From CAWACP01 sp963832965 (GTDB lineage Bacteria > Acidobacteriota > Terriglobia > Bryobacterales > Bryobacteraceae): a stretch of DNA of 64,000 bases. The stretch is from contig CAWHVW010000002.1 in the NCBI GenBank assembly GCA_963832965.1, forward strand, positions 1,116,001 through 1,180,000, in the 5' to 3' direction. Shown in pieces: positions 7,800 to 16,860 of the stretch. Position numbers and translations under genes: made by a program. The first letter of the stretch is position 1. The number at the start of each line of letters is the position of its first letter. Below the pieces are notes generated by a model. The model saw only the letters and a list, made by a program, of their open reading frames with translations. It made no database searches and was not told where the DNA came from.

Positions 7800-10700
7800 A
7801 TGCTTCGTGCCTTCGTTCTTGTTTCGTTCGCGGCGTTCCTGTCGTTCGCCCAATCCAACAATCAAGGCTGGTATCGCTGGCCGGCGATTCACGGGGACAC
7901 CATAGCCTTCACCGCCGAAGGCGATCTCTGGCTGGTGGGCATTGAGGGCGGCCTGGCGCGCCGGCTCACCACCAACCCGGGCAACGAATTCTCCGCGGTG
8001 TTTTCGCCGGATGGCGCGACTATCGCGTTCAGCGCGGACTACGAAGGGTCACCCGAAGTTTATACGATGCCCGCCACGGGCGGACTGCCCGTGCGGCGTA
8101 CCTGGGAAGGCGGCGGACGCGAAGGAGGAGCGCAGCCGGTGGGCTGGACGCCCGACGGAAAAATTATCTACTCGACGCACTATTTCTCCGGTTTGCCGGA
8201 CGCTCAACTGGCCACCATCGACAACAAGAATCAGTTCGAGCGCATTCCGTTGAGCCAGGCCGCGCAAGGATGCTACGACGCGCAGAAGAATACGCTGTTC
8301 TTCACGCGGCTGGAACGGCAACCCAGTTTCACCAAGCGCTATCAGGGCGGAAGCGCGGAAAATCTCTGGAAATATGAAGCGGGCAGGGAAGCCGTTCCCC
8401 TTACCGCCGATTTTGCGGGCACCAGCCGCAATCCGATGTGGTGGAAGAATCGGCTCTATTTCCTCAGCGATCGCGATGGCACCATGAATCTCTGGTCCAT
8501 GGATGAGAACGGCAAGCACCTGCTGCAGCTCACCAAACACCAGGGGTTCGATATCAAGTCGGCATCGCTGTCGCAGGGCCGGATCGTCTACCAACTGGCC
8601 GCCGATCTTCGACTCTTCGACATCGCTTCGGGGCAGGATCGCGCCGTCCCCATTGAACTCCCTTCCGACTTTGACAATCTGCGCGAGCACTGGATCAGGA
8701 ATCCGATCGAGTATTTGTCCGCGGTGCATTTTTCGGCGGAAGGCGACAAGATTGTGCTGACCGCGCGCGGGCGGACGTTTGTGGCGCCGGCGAAGCAGGG
8801 GCGTTTTGTCAACGTCAGCGAACATGAGCCCGGCCGTTTCCGCGAGGCGCGCCTGATGCCCGACGGTAAATCGGTGGTTGTCCTCTCCACCGAATCGGGC
8901 GAGGCGGAGGTGTGGCTCTATCCGGCAAACGGTAAAGGAGCGGGCCAGCAGTTGACGCACGACGGCAACATTCTGCGCTGGGAAGCGATTCCTTCACCGG
9001 ATGGAAAGTGGATCGCGCACCAGGACAAGGAAAAGCGGCTCTGGCTCTACAGCGTAACCGGCAAGACCAACAAGGAACTCGCCAGGTCACCCAACGGCGA
9101 CGATGACGGCCCGGCTTTCGATGATGTTCGCTGGTCGCCCGACAGCCGCTGGCTCATCTTCGCGGAAAACGCCGATAACCAGTTCGAACAGGTGATGCTC
9201 TACAGCCTCGACACGGGCGTCAAGACTCCTTTGACCACGAATCGATATAACAGCGGGTCGGCCACATGGAGCGCCGACGGGAAGTGGATCTATTTTGTGT
9301 CCGACAGGGCATTGAAGTCGACGGTAAGAAGCCCGTGGGGGTCGCGCCAGCCCGATCCTGATTTTGACCGCGCCGACAAGATCTACGAACTGCCGCTGAA
9401 GAAAGGCCTGGTTTCGCCTTTCCAGCCGGCGGACGAGCTGCATCCGGCGAAACCGGAGGCCGCGAAGCATGCCGACAAAGGCGGCGATAAGGCCGGCGAC
9501 AAGGCCGACGACAAGACCGCCGCGGAAGCGGCCGACAAGCCCAAGGTAGTTGAAAAGGTGGAGATCGATCTGGACGGCATCGCCGCCCGCATCGAGGAGG
9601 TACCGGTTCCGGCCGGCAATTATCGCGCGCTACTGACCGCGGGGGGCCGGCTTTGGTGGATTAACGCGGATCGGGCAGATCCGCAGAAGAACGCACTGGA
9701 ATGGGTGGCCATCGCCAACAAAGGCGACAAACCCGAAACGCTGTTCGACGGCGTGAAGGGTTTCGAAGTCTCCGCCGACGGCAAGAAAATCCTGGTGCAC
9801 AAACAGAACGATCTGTTTGTTTTCGATTCCAGTGTTTCCGCCGACGCATTGAAAAATCCCAAGACGCTGACCGACGCCCAGGTGGATCTGAAGAACTGGA
9901 GGTTCTCCGTGATTCCGGCGCAGGAGTTCGGCGAAGCCTATCTCGACGCCTGGCGGCTGGAGCGCGATTACTTCTACGACCCGGGCATGCAACACGTCAA
10001 CTGGACCGCCGTTCGCGACAAATACTCCGGACTGGTGAGCCGGGTTCGCGACCGCTACGAATTGAGCGATTTGATCTCCGACATGGTCAGCGAGCTTTCC
10101 GCTCTGCATACGTTCGTGGGCGGGGGCGACGTACGCAAGGCTCCCGACCAGATTCCCGTGGGGTCTCTGGGCGCGTTGCTGGCGCGCGACGAGGGCGCGG
10201 GGGGTTTTCGCGTCGAGCATATCTATCAAACCGACCCGGACCGTCCGGACAAGCTTTCTCCCCTGCTGCTTCCGGGCGCCGGCCTGGTTGACGGCGACGT
10301 GATCACGGCGATCAACGGCCAGAGCGTGCTCTCCGTGGCGCACCCCAACGAACTGCTGCGCGATCAGATTAGCAGGCAGGTTCTGCTCAGCTTCCATCAC
10401 AAGGGGAGCGGCGAGTCGCAGGATGTCATCGTGAAGCCCATCTCCATGGATCAGGATTCGGACCTGCGCTATTCCGAGTGGGAGTATACGCGCCGCAAGC
10501 AAGTGGAGGAGGCGAGCAACGGACAAATCGGATACATCCATCTGCGCGCCATGGGGCCGGATGACATTCGCCAATGGGAAGAACAATACACGCCGATCTA
10601 TAACCGGCAGGCCCTCATTGTGGATGTGCGGCACAACCGCGGCGGCAATATCGATAGCTGGGTGTTGGGCAAGCTTCTGCGAAAGGCATGGATGTACTGG

Positions 10701-11156
10701 CAGCCGCGGCAGGGTCTTCCATTCTGGAATATGCAGGGCGCGTTTCGCGGGCCGGTGATTGTGCTCTGCGACCAGGATACGGCGTCCGACGGCGAAGCAT
10801 TCGCCGAGGGCTTCCGGCGCCTGGGGCTGGGCAAGCTGGTGGGCGTGCGCACGTGGGGCGGCGAAATCTGGCTCAGCTCAAGCAATATCCTGGCCGACCA
10901 GGGCATCGCGACCGCTGCTGAACTGGGCGTCTATGGCCCGGAGCGCAAATGGCTGATTGAGGGCCACGGCGTGGATCCGGACATGGTTGTCGATAACCTG
11001 CCGCATGCGACTTTCGCGGGAGAAGACGCGCAACTGGAAACGGCCATCCGGTATATGTCGGAGCAGATCAAGGCGCATCCGAATCCGGTGCCCGCGCCGC
11101 CGCCGTATCCCGACAAGGCTTTCCCGGCGGCGAAGAAACAGGAGGAGATGAGATGA
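7800..11156 (+). CDS. Tricorn-like S41 peptidase with PD40 propellers and PDZ domain
   Basis: The product is 1118 residues, secreted (leader MLRAFVLVSFAAFLSFAQ). Residues about 25-540 form WD40-like PD40 propellers with repeated FSPDG/WSPDS motifs. A low-complexity Lys/Asp/Ala-rich linker follows at about 550-585. After another beta region come a helical core domain, a PDZ domain (GLVDGDVITAINGQS) and the S41 protease domain with VDVRHNRGG and the serine nucleophile in DTASDGEAF. This is the bacterial tricorn-core architecture, in which propellers gate peptides to the protease. Its last four bases overlap the next gene (ATGA), which implies translational coupling. Confidence 0.9.
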   Translation: MLRAFVLVSFAAFLSFAQSNNQGWYRWPAIHGDTIAFTAEGDLWLVGIEGGLARRLTTNPGNEFSAVFSPDGATIAFSADYEGSPEVYTMPATGGLPVRRTWEGGGREGGAQPVGWTPDGKIIYSTHYFSGLPDAQLATIDNKNQFERIPLSQAAQGCYDAQKNTLFFTRLERQPSFTKRYQGGSAENLWKYEAGREAVPLTADFAGTSRNPMWWKNRLYFLSDRDGTMNLWSMDENGKHLLQLTKHQGFDIKSASLSQGRIVYQLAADLRLFDIASGQDRAVPIELPSDFDNLREHWIRNPIEYLSAVHFSAEGDKIVLTARGRTFVAPAKQGRFVNVSEHEPGRFREARLMPDGKSVVVLSTESGEAEVWLYPANGKGAGQQLTHDGNILRWEAIPSPDGKWIAHQDKEKRLWLYSVTGKTNKELARSPNGDDDGPAFDDVRWSPDSRWLIFAENADNQFEQVMLYSLDTGVKTPLTTNRYNSGSATWSADGKWIYFVSDRALKSTVRSPWGSRQPDPDFDRADKIYELPLKKGLVSPFQPADELHPAKPEAAKHADKGGDKAGDKADDKTAAEAADKPKVVEKVEIDLDGIAARIEEVPVPAGNYRALLTAGGRLWWINADRADPQKNALEWVAIANKGDKPETLFDGVKGFEVSADGKKILVHKQNDLFVFDSSVSADALKNPKTLTDAQVDLKNWRFSVIPAQEFGEAYLDAWRLERDYFYDPGMQHVNWTAVRDKYSGLVSRVRDRYELSDLISDMVSELSALHTFVGGGDVRKAPDQIPVGSLGALLARDEGAGGFRVEHIYQTDPDRPDKLSPLLLPGAGLVDGDVITAINGQSVLSVAHPNELLRDQISRQVLLSFHHKGSGESQDVIVKPISMDQDSDLRYSEWEYTRRKQVEEASNGQIGYIHLRAMGPDDIRQWEEQYTPIYNRQALIVDVRHNRGGNIDSWVLGKLLRKAWMYWQPRQGLPFWNMQGAFRGPVIVLCDQDTASDGEAFAEGFRRLGLGKLVGVRTWGGEIWLSSSNILADQGIATAAELGVYGPERKWLIEGHGVDPDMVVDNLPHATFAGEDAQLETAIRYMSEQIKAHPNPVPAPPPYPDKAFPAAKKQEEMR

Positions 11157-11569
11157 CAACCTTGACGCCGTACCTGTTGTTCGACGGCACTTGCGAAGAG
11201 GCTATGGAGTTTTACAAATCATGCTTCGGCGGAGACCTGACCGTTACGAAAGTGAAGGATTCTCCGGTGAAGGATCAGATGCCGCAGGTGCAACAGAACA
11301 AGACCCTCAACGCGCGGCTCAACAGCGGGAATCTGGAGATTTCGGCGTCGGATTGGCTGCGGCTTGACGAGACACCCATCCGCGGGAACACGGTTTGTCT
11401 TTTCCTGAGCGGAGGAACGTTCGAGGACTTGAAGGCTGTCTTCCAAAAGCTCTCTGAAGGGGCTGAGGTCACCGACCCCCTGAGAGAGATGTTCTTTGGC
11501 GTGTACGGAGCTCTGAACGACAGATTTGGGGTCCGCTGGATGTTCAGAGCAGCAAAAGACGGCTCCTGA
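11153..11569 (+). CDS. PhnB-like VOC family protein
   Basis: The product is 138 residues of the vicinal-oxygen-chelate fold, of the PhnB/3-demethylubiquinone-9 3-methyltransferase-like group. It starts LTPYLLFDGTCEEAMEFYKS, has the central beta strand SGNLEISASDW and ends FGVYGALNDRFGVRWMF, all typical of PhnB-like proteins. These proteins have no settled biochemical role; metal ligands of true glyoxalases are not obvious. The ATG overlaps the stop of the S41 protease gene by four bases, so the two are probably co-translated, although no functional link is known. Confidence 0.85.
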   Translation: MTTLTPYLLFDGTCEEAMEFYKSCFGGDLTVTKVKDSPVKDQMPQVQQNKTLNARLNSGNLEISASDWLRLDETPIRGNTVCLFLSGGTFEDLKAVFQKLSEGAEVTDPLREMFFGVYGALNDRFGVRWMFRAAKDGS

Positions 11570-11656
11570 GCGGGCATGCCGTTCTTACGCGGCGCTAGAA
11601 AACCGCTTGCTTACACGCGCGGCTCGGAAACGTAGCTACGTGTTTGCAGGTGGTTA

Positions 11657-11672
11657 CCGAACCGCGACGGTG
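11657..11672 (-). repeat. Short dispersed repeat, CACYGTCGCGGTTCGG family
   Basis: This is a partial copy, on the minus strand, of a 16-25 bp motif also seen at 21741, 51132 and 61935. It lies in a 126-bp intergenic stretch that also contains the 12-bp palindrome ACGTAGCTACGT at 11630-11641. Function unknown. Confidence 0.45.
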
Positions 11673-11695
11673 CTTTTTCAGCATCCTGCTACGTT

Positions 11696-11935
11696 CTACT
11701 GGTGGCGAAGCGCGACTACCGGGTCCACGCGGATGGCGCGGCGGGCGGGGATGACGCAGGCCAGAAGCGCCACGGCGCACAGCAGGATCACCATAGTCGA
11801 GAAGGTCAGCGCATCGGTGCTGGTTACGCCCAGCAGCATCGTCTTCAAATAGCGGGTAAGGGCAAACGAAGCCGCCAGCCCCAGGACCACGCCGACCAGG
11901 GTCAGGCGAAGCCCGTGCATCTTCAGCATCCTTTC
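11696..11935 (-). pseudogene. Remnant of an ADOP/MacB-type permease (C-terminal FtsX end)
   Basis: About 78 residues are preserved. They include HGLRLTLVGVVLGLAASFAL, a second hydrophobic segment (MVILLCAVALLACVIP) and the closing ARRAIRVDPVVALRHQ. This is the standard last part of an FtsX-like permease domain, matching the end of the full-length permease at 14364-16784 (ARIDPSIALRDE). The 700-plus residues that should precede it are missing. The open frame continues upstream only through unrelated sequence containing no membrane segments. It is best read as the stub left by a deletion of a paralogous permease gene. Confidence 0.75.
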
Positions 11936-12068
11936 AAACGGTCTACTGTCCGATTGTGGGACATCGCGTGAGCGCGACCGAACATCACTAAGGCGACGGG
12001 TTCCTGCAATATTCGCTCGCTTCATTCGTCTTCAACAGCGGGTGAGATGCGCGGTGAGTCTGGAGCAG

Positions 12069-12626
12069 ATGGCACTCGAACGGGACCAGCGGATCTCCGA
12101 GACGGTGCAGCGGGAGCAGCCCCGGCTGCGCAACTTCATCCGGCGGCGCGTGCCCGACCCGCGCGACGCCGAGGACATTTTGCAGGACGTGTTCTACAAG
12201 CTGGTGGAAGCGAACCGCCTGCTGATGCCGATTGACCATGTCACCGGCTGGCTGTTTCGCGTGGCGCGCAATCGCATCACGGATCTGTTTCGCAAGAAGA
12301 AGCCGGAGAGCTTTAGCGACGCCGCGTCCGCGGGAGAAGAAGGAGAACTGCCGCGCCTGGAAGATCTGCTGCCTTCGCCCGATGCCGGACCGGAGGCGCT
12401 CTACGCCCGCCATGTGCTGCTCGATGAACTCGAGCTGGCGCTTGACGAGCTGCCGGTGGAGCAACGCGAAGTATTTGTCGCGCACGAGCTGGAAGGGCGC
12501 AGCTTCCAAGAGATTGCCGAAGAGAGCGGCGTGAGCGTGAATACGCTGCTCTCCCGCAAACGGTACGCGGTGCTGCGGTTGCGCGAGAGGCTGCAGCGTA
12601 TCTACGACGAATTTACGAAAGCATGA
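12069..12626 (+). CDS. ECF-type RNA polymerase sigma factor
   Basis: The product is about 185 residues of the sigma-70 family with only regions 2 and 4. Region 2 reads VPDPRDAEDILQDVFYKLVE followed by WLFRVARNRITDLFRKK. Region 4 reads ELPVEQREVFVAHELEG and the helix-turn-helix FQEIAEESGVSVNTLLSRK. I chose ATG 12069, which has GGAG seven bases upstream; a GTG at 12042 is in frame. No classical zinc-containing anti-sigma factor follows. The next gene, eleven bases away, encodes a small membrane protein that may take that role. The target regulon is unknown. Confidence 0.85.
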   Translation: MALERDQRISETVQREQPRLRNFIRRRVPDPRDAEDILQDVFYKLVEANRLLMPIDHVTGWLFRVARNRITDLFRKKKPESFSDAASAGEEGELPRLEDLLPSPDAGPEALYARHVLLDELELALDELPVEQREVFVAHELEGRSFQEIAEESGVSVNTLLSRKRYAVLRLRERLQRIYDEFTKA

Positions 12627-12636
12627 GGAACCGAAC

Positions 12637-12975
12637 ATGAAGAAGAAATGGATCTGGATGGCTCCGCTGGCGATTCTGGCATTCCTGGCGTTCATCGCCC
12701 TCGGCGGCGAGGTGGTGCAGCAACTGTGGAACTGGCTGCTGCCACGGCTCTTTGGCTGGCGCGAGATTACGTTCTGGCAGGCGCTGGGAATGCTGGCGCT
12801 GTGCCGGATCCTCTTCGGCGGATGGGGAGGCCATGGTTCGTCTCGCTCCAAGTGGCGCGGCCGAGTGGCCGACCGCCGGGACAACATGACCCCGGAGGAG
12901 AGGGAACGATTGCGGCAAGCCATGCGCGACCGTCCCGGCTTCAGCCCACCCGCCAGCGAGAGCGGGGGCATGTAG
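12637..12975 (+). CDS. Small membrane protein following an ECF sigma gene
   Basis: The product is 112 residues. It has one N-terminal membrane helix (APLAILAFLAFIALGG), then WNWLLPRLFGWREITFWQAL and a second hydrophobic segment (LGMLALCRILFGG), ending in a basic cytoplasmic tail with MTPEERERLRQAMRDR. GAGGAACC precedes the ATG. This two-helix protein with a short Arg-rich tail recurs directly behind ECF sigma genes in many bacteria. A regulatory, anti-sigma-like role is inferred from position only; no CHCC zinc-finger motif is present. Confidence 0.7.
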   Translation: MKKKWIWMAPLAILAFLAFIALGGEVVQQLWNWLLPRLFGWREITFWQALGMLALCRILFGGWGGHGSSRSKWRGRVADRRDNMTPEERERLRQAMRDRPGFSPPASESGGM

Positions 12976-12984
12976 ACTTTCTTC

Positions 12985-13287
12985 ATGGTGTTCACCAAGC
13001 GGCTTCGCGAGGGAGTCCGCCGCGGAGAGATCACTTGCAGCGTTCGGATCTGGATGCGTCCGCACGTCAAGGTGGGCGCGCGGTACCGCATGGATGAAGG
13101 GGAGATCGAGATCGATTCGATTGAGCCGATCGGCTTTCCGGATATCACGCCGGAGCTGGCGCGCGAATCGGGATTTCTGGGCGTTCTCGATTTGCTGAAG
13201 GTGGCAAAGCACGGCAAGGGCAACAACATCTATCTGGTCCGGTTCCACTATGTGCGCCCGCGCGCCAGGCGCTCGGGCAAGGCATAG
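12985..13287 (+). CDS. ASCH-domain-like small protein
   Basis: The product is 100 residues. It begins MVFTKRLREGVRRGEITCSV, as in PUA-like ASCH proteins in which the first strand carries the K-x-EGVRxG-type loop. It continues with WMRPHVKVGARYRM, a hydrophobic DSIEPIGFPDIT strand and a helix. The closing KVAKHGKGNNIYLVRFHYV is another recognisable piece. ASCH domains are thought to bind RNA or modified nucleotides, and some are amidohydrolases on modified cytidine. It follows the sigma factor operon by nine bases and may be cotranscribed. Confidence 0.65.
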   Translation: MVFTKRLREGVRRGEITCSVRIWMRPHVKVGARYRMDEGEIEIDSIEPIGFPDITPELARESGFLGVLDLLKVAKHGKGNNIYLVRFHYVRPRARRSGKA

Positions 13288-13289
13288 AG

Positions 13290-14351
13290 ATGGACGGCCG
13301 ACTTCCCCTGCCGACCCTGCTGTCGCATGCTCTGGTGGCCTTTACCATCGAGTTCGACAATGAGTTCGAGCATCGGACTCCGCATCGAACGACGACGCAT
13401 GGCTCGACGGGGGGTTCGCGCGACGCTCCCTGGCTTGTCTCCATGGTTATGTGGACGAAGTTCCTGCAGTTCGTCGACGATGAAGGGGTGACGCTGCGCG
13501 AACTGCGGCGCCGGACGGGGGCCTCCGCAAAGGAAATGCGCACCTGGCTGACTCGTTTGAGCGAATGGTGGGGCTACGTCGTTGTCGAACCGGAAGCGGA
13601 GGGCAGCGATTCGATGGTGCGTCCCACCGCCGGTGGCCGTAGAGCGCTGGCGGTGTGGCGCCCCCTCACCGGCGCCATCGAAAAGCGCTGGGAAGAGCGC
13701 TTCGGCGTCATCAAGGTCGGTAACCTGCGAGAGTCTCTTGACGCGATAGACAGCCAGCTTGACGCCGCGCTTCCTGCTTCTCTCCCCATCCTTGGATATG
13801 GGCTCTTCAGCAGAGGGACTGGTGAGAAGCAGGCCGCGATCTACGGGCGTTCTCTCCCTGCACGGTTGTCGAGGGTGCTGCTGGCCTTCGCCATCGCGTT
13901 CGAGCGCGACTCGGGGATATCGCTGGCCATCGGCGCCAACGTGCTGCGGCTTGTTGGGGAGCAGGGAGTGCGGCTCAGCGATCTGCCGCGCCTGGCCGCC
14001 GTATCCAGGGAAGCTATCGCCATGTCGCTGAGCTTTCTTGGGAGTCACGGCTATGCTGCCGTTGGGCCGGAATCGCCCGGGAGCCGGGTAAAGCTGGTCA
14101 GGCTCACTTCGAAGGGGCAGGACGCCCGGCTCGTTTATCTCAATTCAATTTGGCGCATCGAAGAGGACTGGCGGGCGCGCTTCGGAGAGCAAACCCTCGT
14201 CTCCCTTCGGCAGTCGCTGGAGGCGCTGGCGGGCGAGGTTGCGGCGCCGGACCCCTACCCCGACGGCTGGCGCGCGTCGGTCCCCACACCGGAGGGTCTT
14301 CCGCACTACCCGATGATTCTGCACCGGGGCGGGTTCCCCGACGGCAGTTGA
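13290..14351 (+). CDS. Protein with two MarR-like winged-helix modules
   Basis: The product is 353 residues and contains an internal duplication. Module 1 (about residues 10-170) has LLSHALVAFTIEFDNEFE, the HTH-like VTLRELRRRTGASAKEMRT and WEERFGV. Module 2 (about 185-330) repeats the plan with VLLAFAIAFERDSG, VRLSDLPRLAAVSREAIAMS and WRARFGE, each followed by a LRQSLEAL-like or LRESLDAI helix. Each half is therefore a winged-helix reader with a long dimerisation-type helix, fused head to tail. This could make a single-chain pseudo-dimer that binds asymmetric DNA. It starts two bases after the ASCH gene stop. Target and ligand are unknown. Confidence 0.65.
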   Translation: MDGRLPLPTLLSHALVAFTIEFDNEFEHRTPHRTTTHGSTGGSRDAPWLVSMVMWTKFLQFVDDEGVTLRELRRRTGASAKEMRTWLTRLSEWWGYVVVEPEAEGSDSMVRPTAGGRRALAVWRPLTGAIEKRWEERFGVIKVGNLRESLDAIDSQLDAALPASLPILGYGLFSRGTGEKQAAIYGRSLPARLSRVLLAFAIAFERDSGISLAIGANVLRLVGEQGVRLSDLPRLAAVSREAIAMSLSFLGSHGYAAVGPESPGSRVKLVRLTSKGQDARLVYLNSIWRIEEDWRARFGEQTLVSLRQSLEALAGEVAAPDPYPDGWRASVPTPEGLPHYPMILHRGGFPDGS

Positions 14352-14363
14352 GAGACCCGAACA

Positions 14364-16784
14364 TTACTCGTCGCGAAGCGCGATGGACGGATCGATGCGC
14401 GCGGCGCGCCACGCTGGGAGACACGCTGAGATGGCCGCGGCGGCGAGAATGGCCGCGAGCACTCCGGCCCAGGCTTCCGCATCGGTTAGCTGCACGCCGA
14501 ACAACTGATTCCGCACCGCCACGCCCGCCACGACCGCGCCGGCCACGCCCGCTGCCAGACCGGAGGCCACGATGATCGCGCCGCGAGCCAGAATCATTCG
14601 CACAATCCGGAGCTGCCGGGCGCCCAGCGCGACCCGGATGCCAATCTCCCGCCGGCGAATCTCCACCAGATGAGCCAGCGATCCATACAAACCGACCACC
14701 GCAAGCAACATGCCCGTCACCGCCAGTCCATTCAGGAGGAAGGCGACGAAGCGCCGGAGCTGCAACGAGCCGGCGACTCGCTGATCCATGGGCCGCACAT
14801 CGTATAACGCGGCGCCGGGATTAAATTTTGCGATGGCCTTGCGTACGGCCGCGGTGGGATCCACATCGCCTCGCGTGCGCAGGACAAGGTATGTCGCTTC
14901 GGTGCGATCCTGCAGCTCGGGAAAGTAGACTTCGGGCTCGCGAGGTCCTCCAAGGTCGCCATTATGCACGCTGCCGACAACGCCGATGATGCTTGCCGGG
15001 GTGCCCGGGCCCCCGCTTCCGATGAGTTTACCGATGGGGTCCGCGCCGGGGAAATAGCGATGCGCCAGCTCTTCATCGATCACCGCCACGAGGGGCGCAC
15101 CGGCACGGTCGCGATTCGTAAACGTGCGGCCGCGCAACAGGGGGATGCCGATTGCTTCGAAATAGCCGGGGAACGCGAGGCTGATTTGCGCCTCGGGAGG
15201 CGGATTCGTTTTCGGCTGAGCGGGCAATCTCAATGCTTCGGTCCAGACGCCGCTCGGGTTGAACGGAATCGAATTAGCGCCGGAGGCCGCTTCCACTCCG
15301 GGAATGGAGGCCAACTCTTCCAGCAGCGGTTCGAAGAATCGCGTGTTCCAACTCTGATCGGACGGGTCGCTCCAGCCGGAAAGAGTGAGCGCTCCGGTCC
15401 AGACGTGAAGCTGGTTGAACCCGGCGGGGACGCGCGTGAGATTCAGGAAGCTGCGGCTCAACTGCGTAGCCGTGAAGATGAGGGCGAATGCAAGGGCGAC
15501 CTGGGCGGCCACAATTCCGCTTCGCCACGCGCCGCCTCCCGTTGCCGTGCGGGTGGCCCCGCCTTTCAGCGCCTGCTCAATGGGCTGCATCGCGGTGAGG
15601 AGCGCCGGCAGGAGCCCCGCGCCCAAAGTGCTGAGCAGCGCCAGGGCCAGCGCGAAAAGCAGAGTCCAACCCTGAACCGGCGCTGCTTGCGCGAGCGGCC
15701 CGTAGAGGTTGACGAGGTGAACCGCCCACAAGGCGAGGACCAGGCCGAGGATGCAACCGGCAAAAGCGAGGAGACTTGTCTCGGCGAGCATCTGGCGGAC
15801 AATCCGAAACTTTGAGGCGCCGAGGGCCATTCTTACGGCGACTTCGCTACTCCGCGCAGCCGCACGAATCAAGAGCAAACCACTGACATTGATGCAGGCG
15901 ATCAGCAGGACCGCAAATACCGCGGCAAATGCGAGATAGAGCCAGCGCCGGATCGACTCGGTTTGTTCGTCGCCGATTCGCCGAACGGTGAAACGCCAGC
16001 CGTCTTTTTGCGGATAGAACGGCGGGTAGCTGGATGCCAGACGCGCACCGACCGCTTCGAGCGCCGATTGCGCGCGCTGGGGAGTGGCCCCCGGAGACAG
16101 ACGAGCGACCATGTGCAGCCACTTCTCCAGACGCCCGCCCTCGATGGTGTACTCTCCTTTTCTCAGAGCCACGGGGACCCAGAGCTGAGTTTCCGCGGAC
16201 GGGAACTGAAAGCTGCGCGGCATCACGCCGATCACCGTGCAGGGCGCTCCATTCAAATGGATGATGCGGCCCGCCACATGGGGATCCGCGCCAAACGCGG
16301 TGCGCCACAACTTGTCGCTGAGCACGGCGGTGCCGGCGGCGCCATATTGACCTTCCGCTTCGGAAAAGATTCGCCCCAGTTGCGGCGTAACGCCGAGAAC
16401 GGCAAAGAGCGACGGGGACGCGTCGACCACGTCGATATGCCGCGCGTCGCCCATGCCGGTAAGCGTGAGGTCGTCCCAGTAGAAGATGCCGGCGTTCGCG
16501 AAGACATCGGTGTGGCGCTTGATTTCGGCATAGTCGAACCCGGACACGCCGGTGATCGACACCTGGCGTTTGGGAAAGACGTTATGGACGAATAACAGTC
16601 GCTGCGCGTCCGGGTATGGGAGCGGCTTGAGAACAGCCTGATAGAGCACGCTGAAGACCGCCGTGGAGCCGCCGATGCCGAGCGCCAGAACGATCACGGC
16701 AGTCAGGGCAAATCCTGGCTGTTGGCGAATCTGCCGGAAAGCGAAACGAACATCGCGGATGAGATGCGTGAAGAGCGGTTCCAT
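14364..16784 (-). CDS. ADOP/MacB-type orphan permease with duplicated FtsX units
   Basis: The product is 806 residues with ATG 16784 preceded by GAGGAG. It begins with an amphipathic helix and the first membrane helix (FALTAVIVLALGIGGSTAVF), then a large MacB-like periplasmic domain. Three helices form the first FtsX unit (AFAAVFAVLLIACINVSGLL). A second periplasmic domain follows, and a final FtsX unit ends ARIDPSIALRDE. This matches the acidobacterial duplicated orphan permease family (TIGR03434). No ATPase gene is adjacent, which is normal for the family, so export substrate and partner ATPase are unknown. The open frame upstream of the start comes only from a palindromic repeat. Confidence 0.9.
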   Translation of the reverse strand: MEPLFTHLIRDVRFAFRQIRQQPGFALTAVIVLALGIGGSTAVFSVLYQAVLKPLPYPDAQRLLFVHNVFPKRQVSITGVSGFDYAEIKRHTDVFANAGIFYWDDLTLTGMGDARHIDVVDASPSLFAVLGVTPQLGRIFSEAEGQYGAAGTAVLSDKLWRTAFGADPHVAGRIIHLNGAPCTVIGVMPRSFQFPSAETQLWVPVALRKGEYTIEGGRLEKWLHMVARLSPGATPQRAQSALEAVGARLASSYPPFYPQKDGWRFTVRRIGDEQTESIRRWLYLAFAAVFAVLLIACINVSGLLLIRAAARSSEVAVRMALGASKFRIVRQMLAETSLLAFAGCILGLVLALWAVHLVNLYGPLAQAAPVQGWTLLFALALALLSTLGAGLLPALLTAMQPIEQALKGGATRTATGGGAWRSGIVAAQVALAFALIFTATQLSRSFLNLTRVPAGFNQLHVWTGALTLSGWSDPSDQSWNTRFFEPLLEELASIPGVEAASGANSIPFNPSGVWTEALRLPAQPKTNPPPEAQISLAFPGYFEAIGIPLLRGRTFTNRDRAGAPLVAVIDEELAHRYFPGADPIGKLIGSGGPGTPASIIGVVGSVHNGDLGGPREPEVYFPELQDRTEATYLVLRTRGDVDPTAAVRKAIAKFNPGAALYDVRPMDQRVAGSLQLRRFVAFLLNGLAVTGMLLAVVGLYGSLAHLVEIRRREIGIRVALGARQLRIVRMILARGAIIVASGLAAGVAGAVVAGVAVRNQLFGVQLTDAEAWAGVLAAILAAAAISACLPAWRAARIDPSIALRDE

Positions 16785-16827
16785 GGCACTCCTCATCGAT
16801 CCAGCATATCTCTGTCCGGAACTCGGC

Positions 16828-16850
16828 GGCAGGGCATGGCCCTGCCCCAC
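16828..16850 (+). repeat. Palindromic repeat, family A (single copy)
   Basis: The core GGCAGGGCATGGCCCTGCC is a perfect 8-bp inverted repeat around ATG, followed by CCAC. It lies between the ADOP permease start and the UPF0173 hydrolase stop. Other copies in the window are at 19436, 19482, 23281, 23319 (reverse), 38409 and five in the array starting at 55372. Confidence 0.85.
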
Positions 16851-16860
16851 GTGGAAGCTT

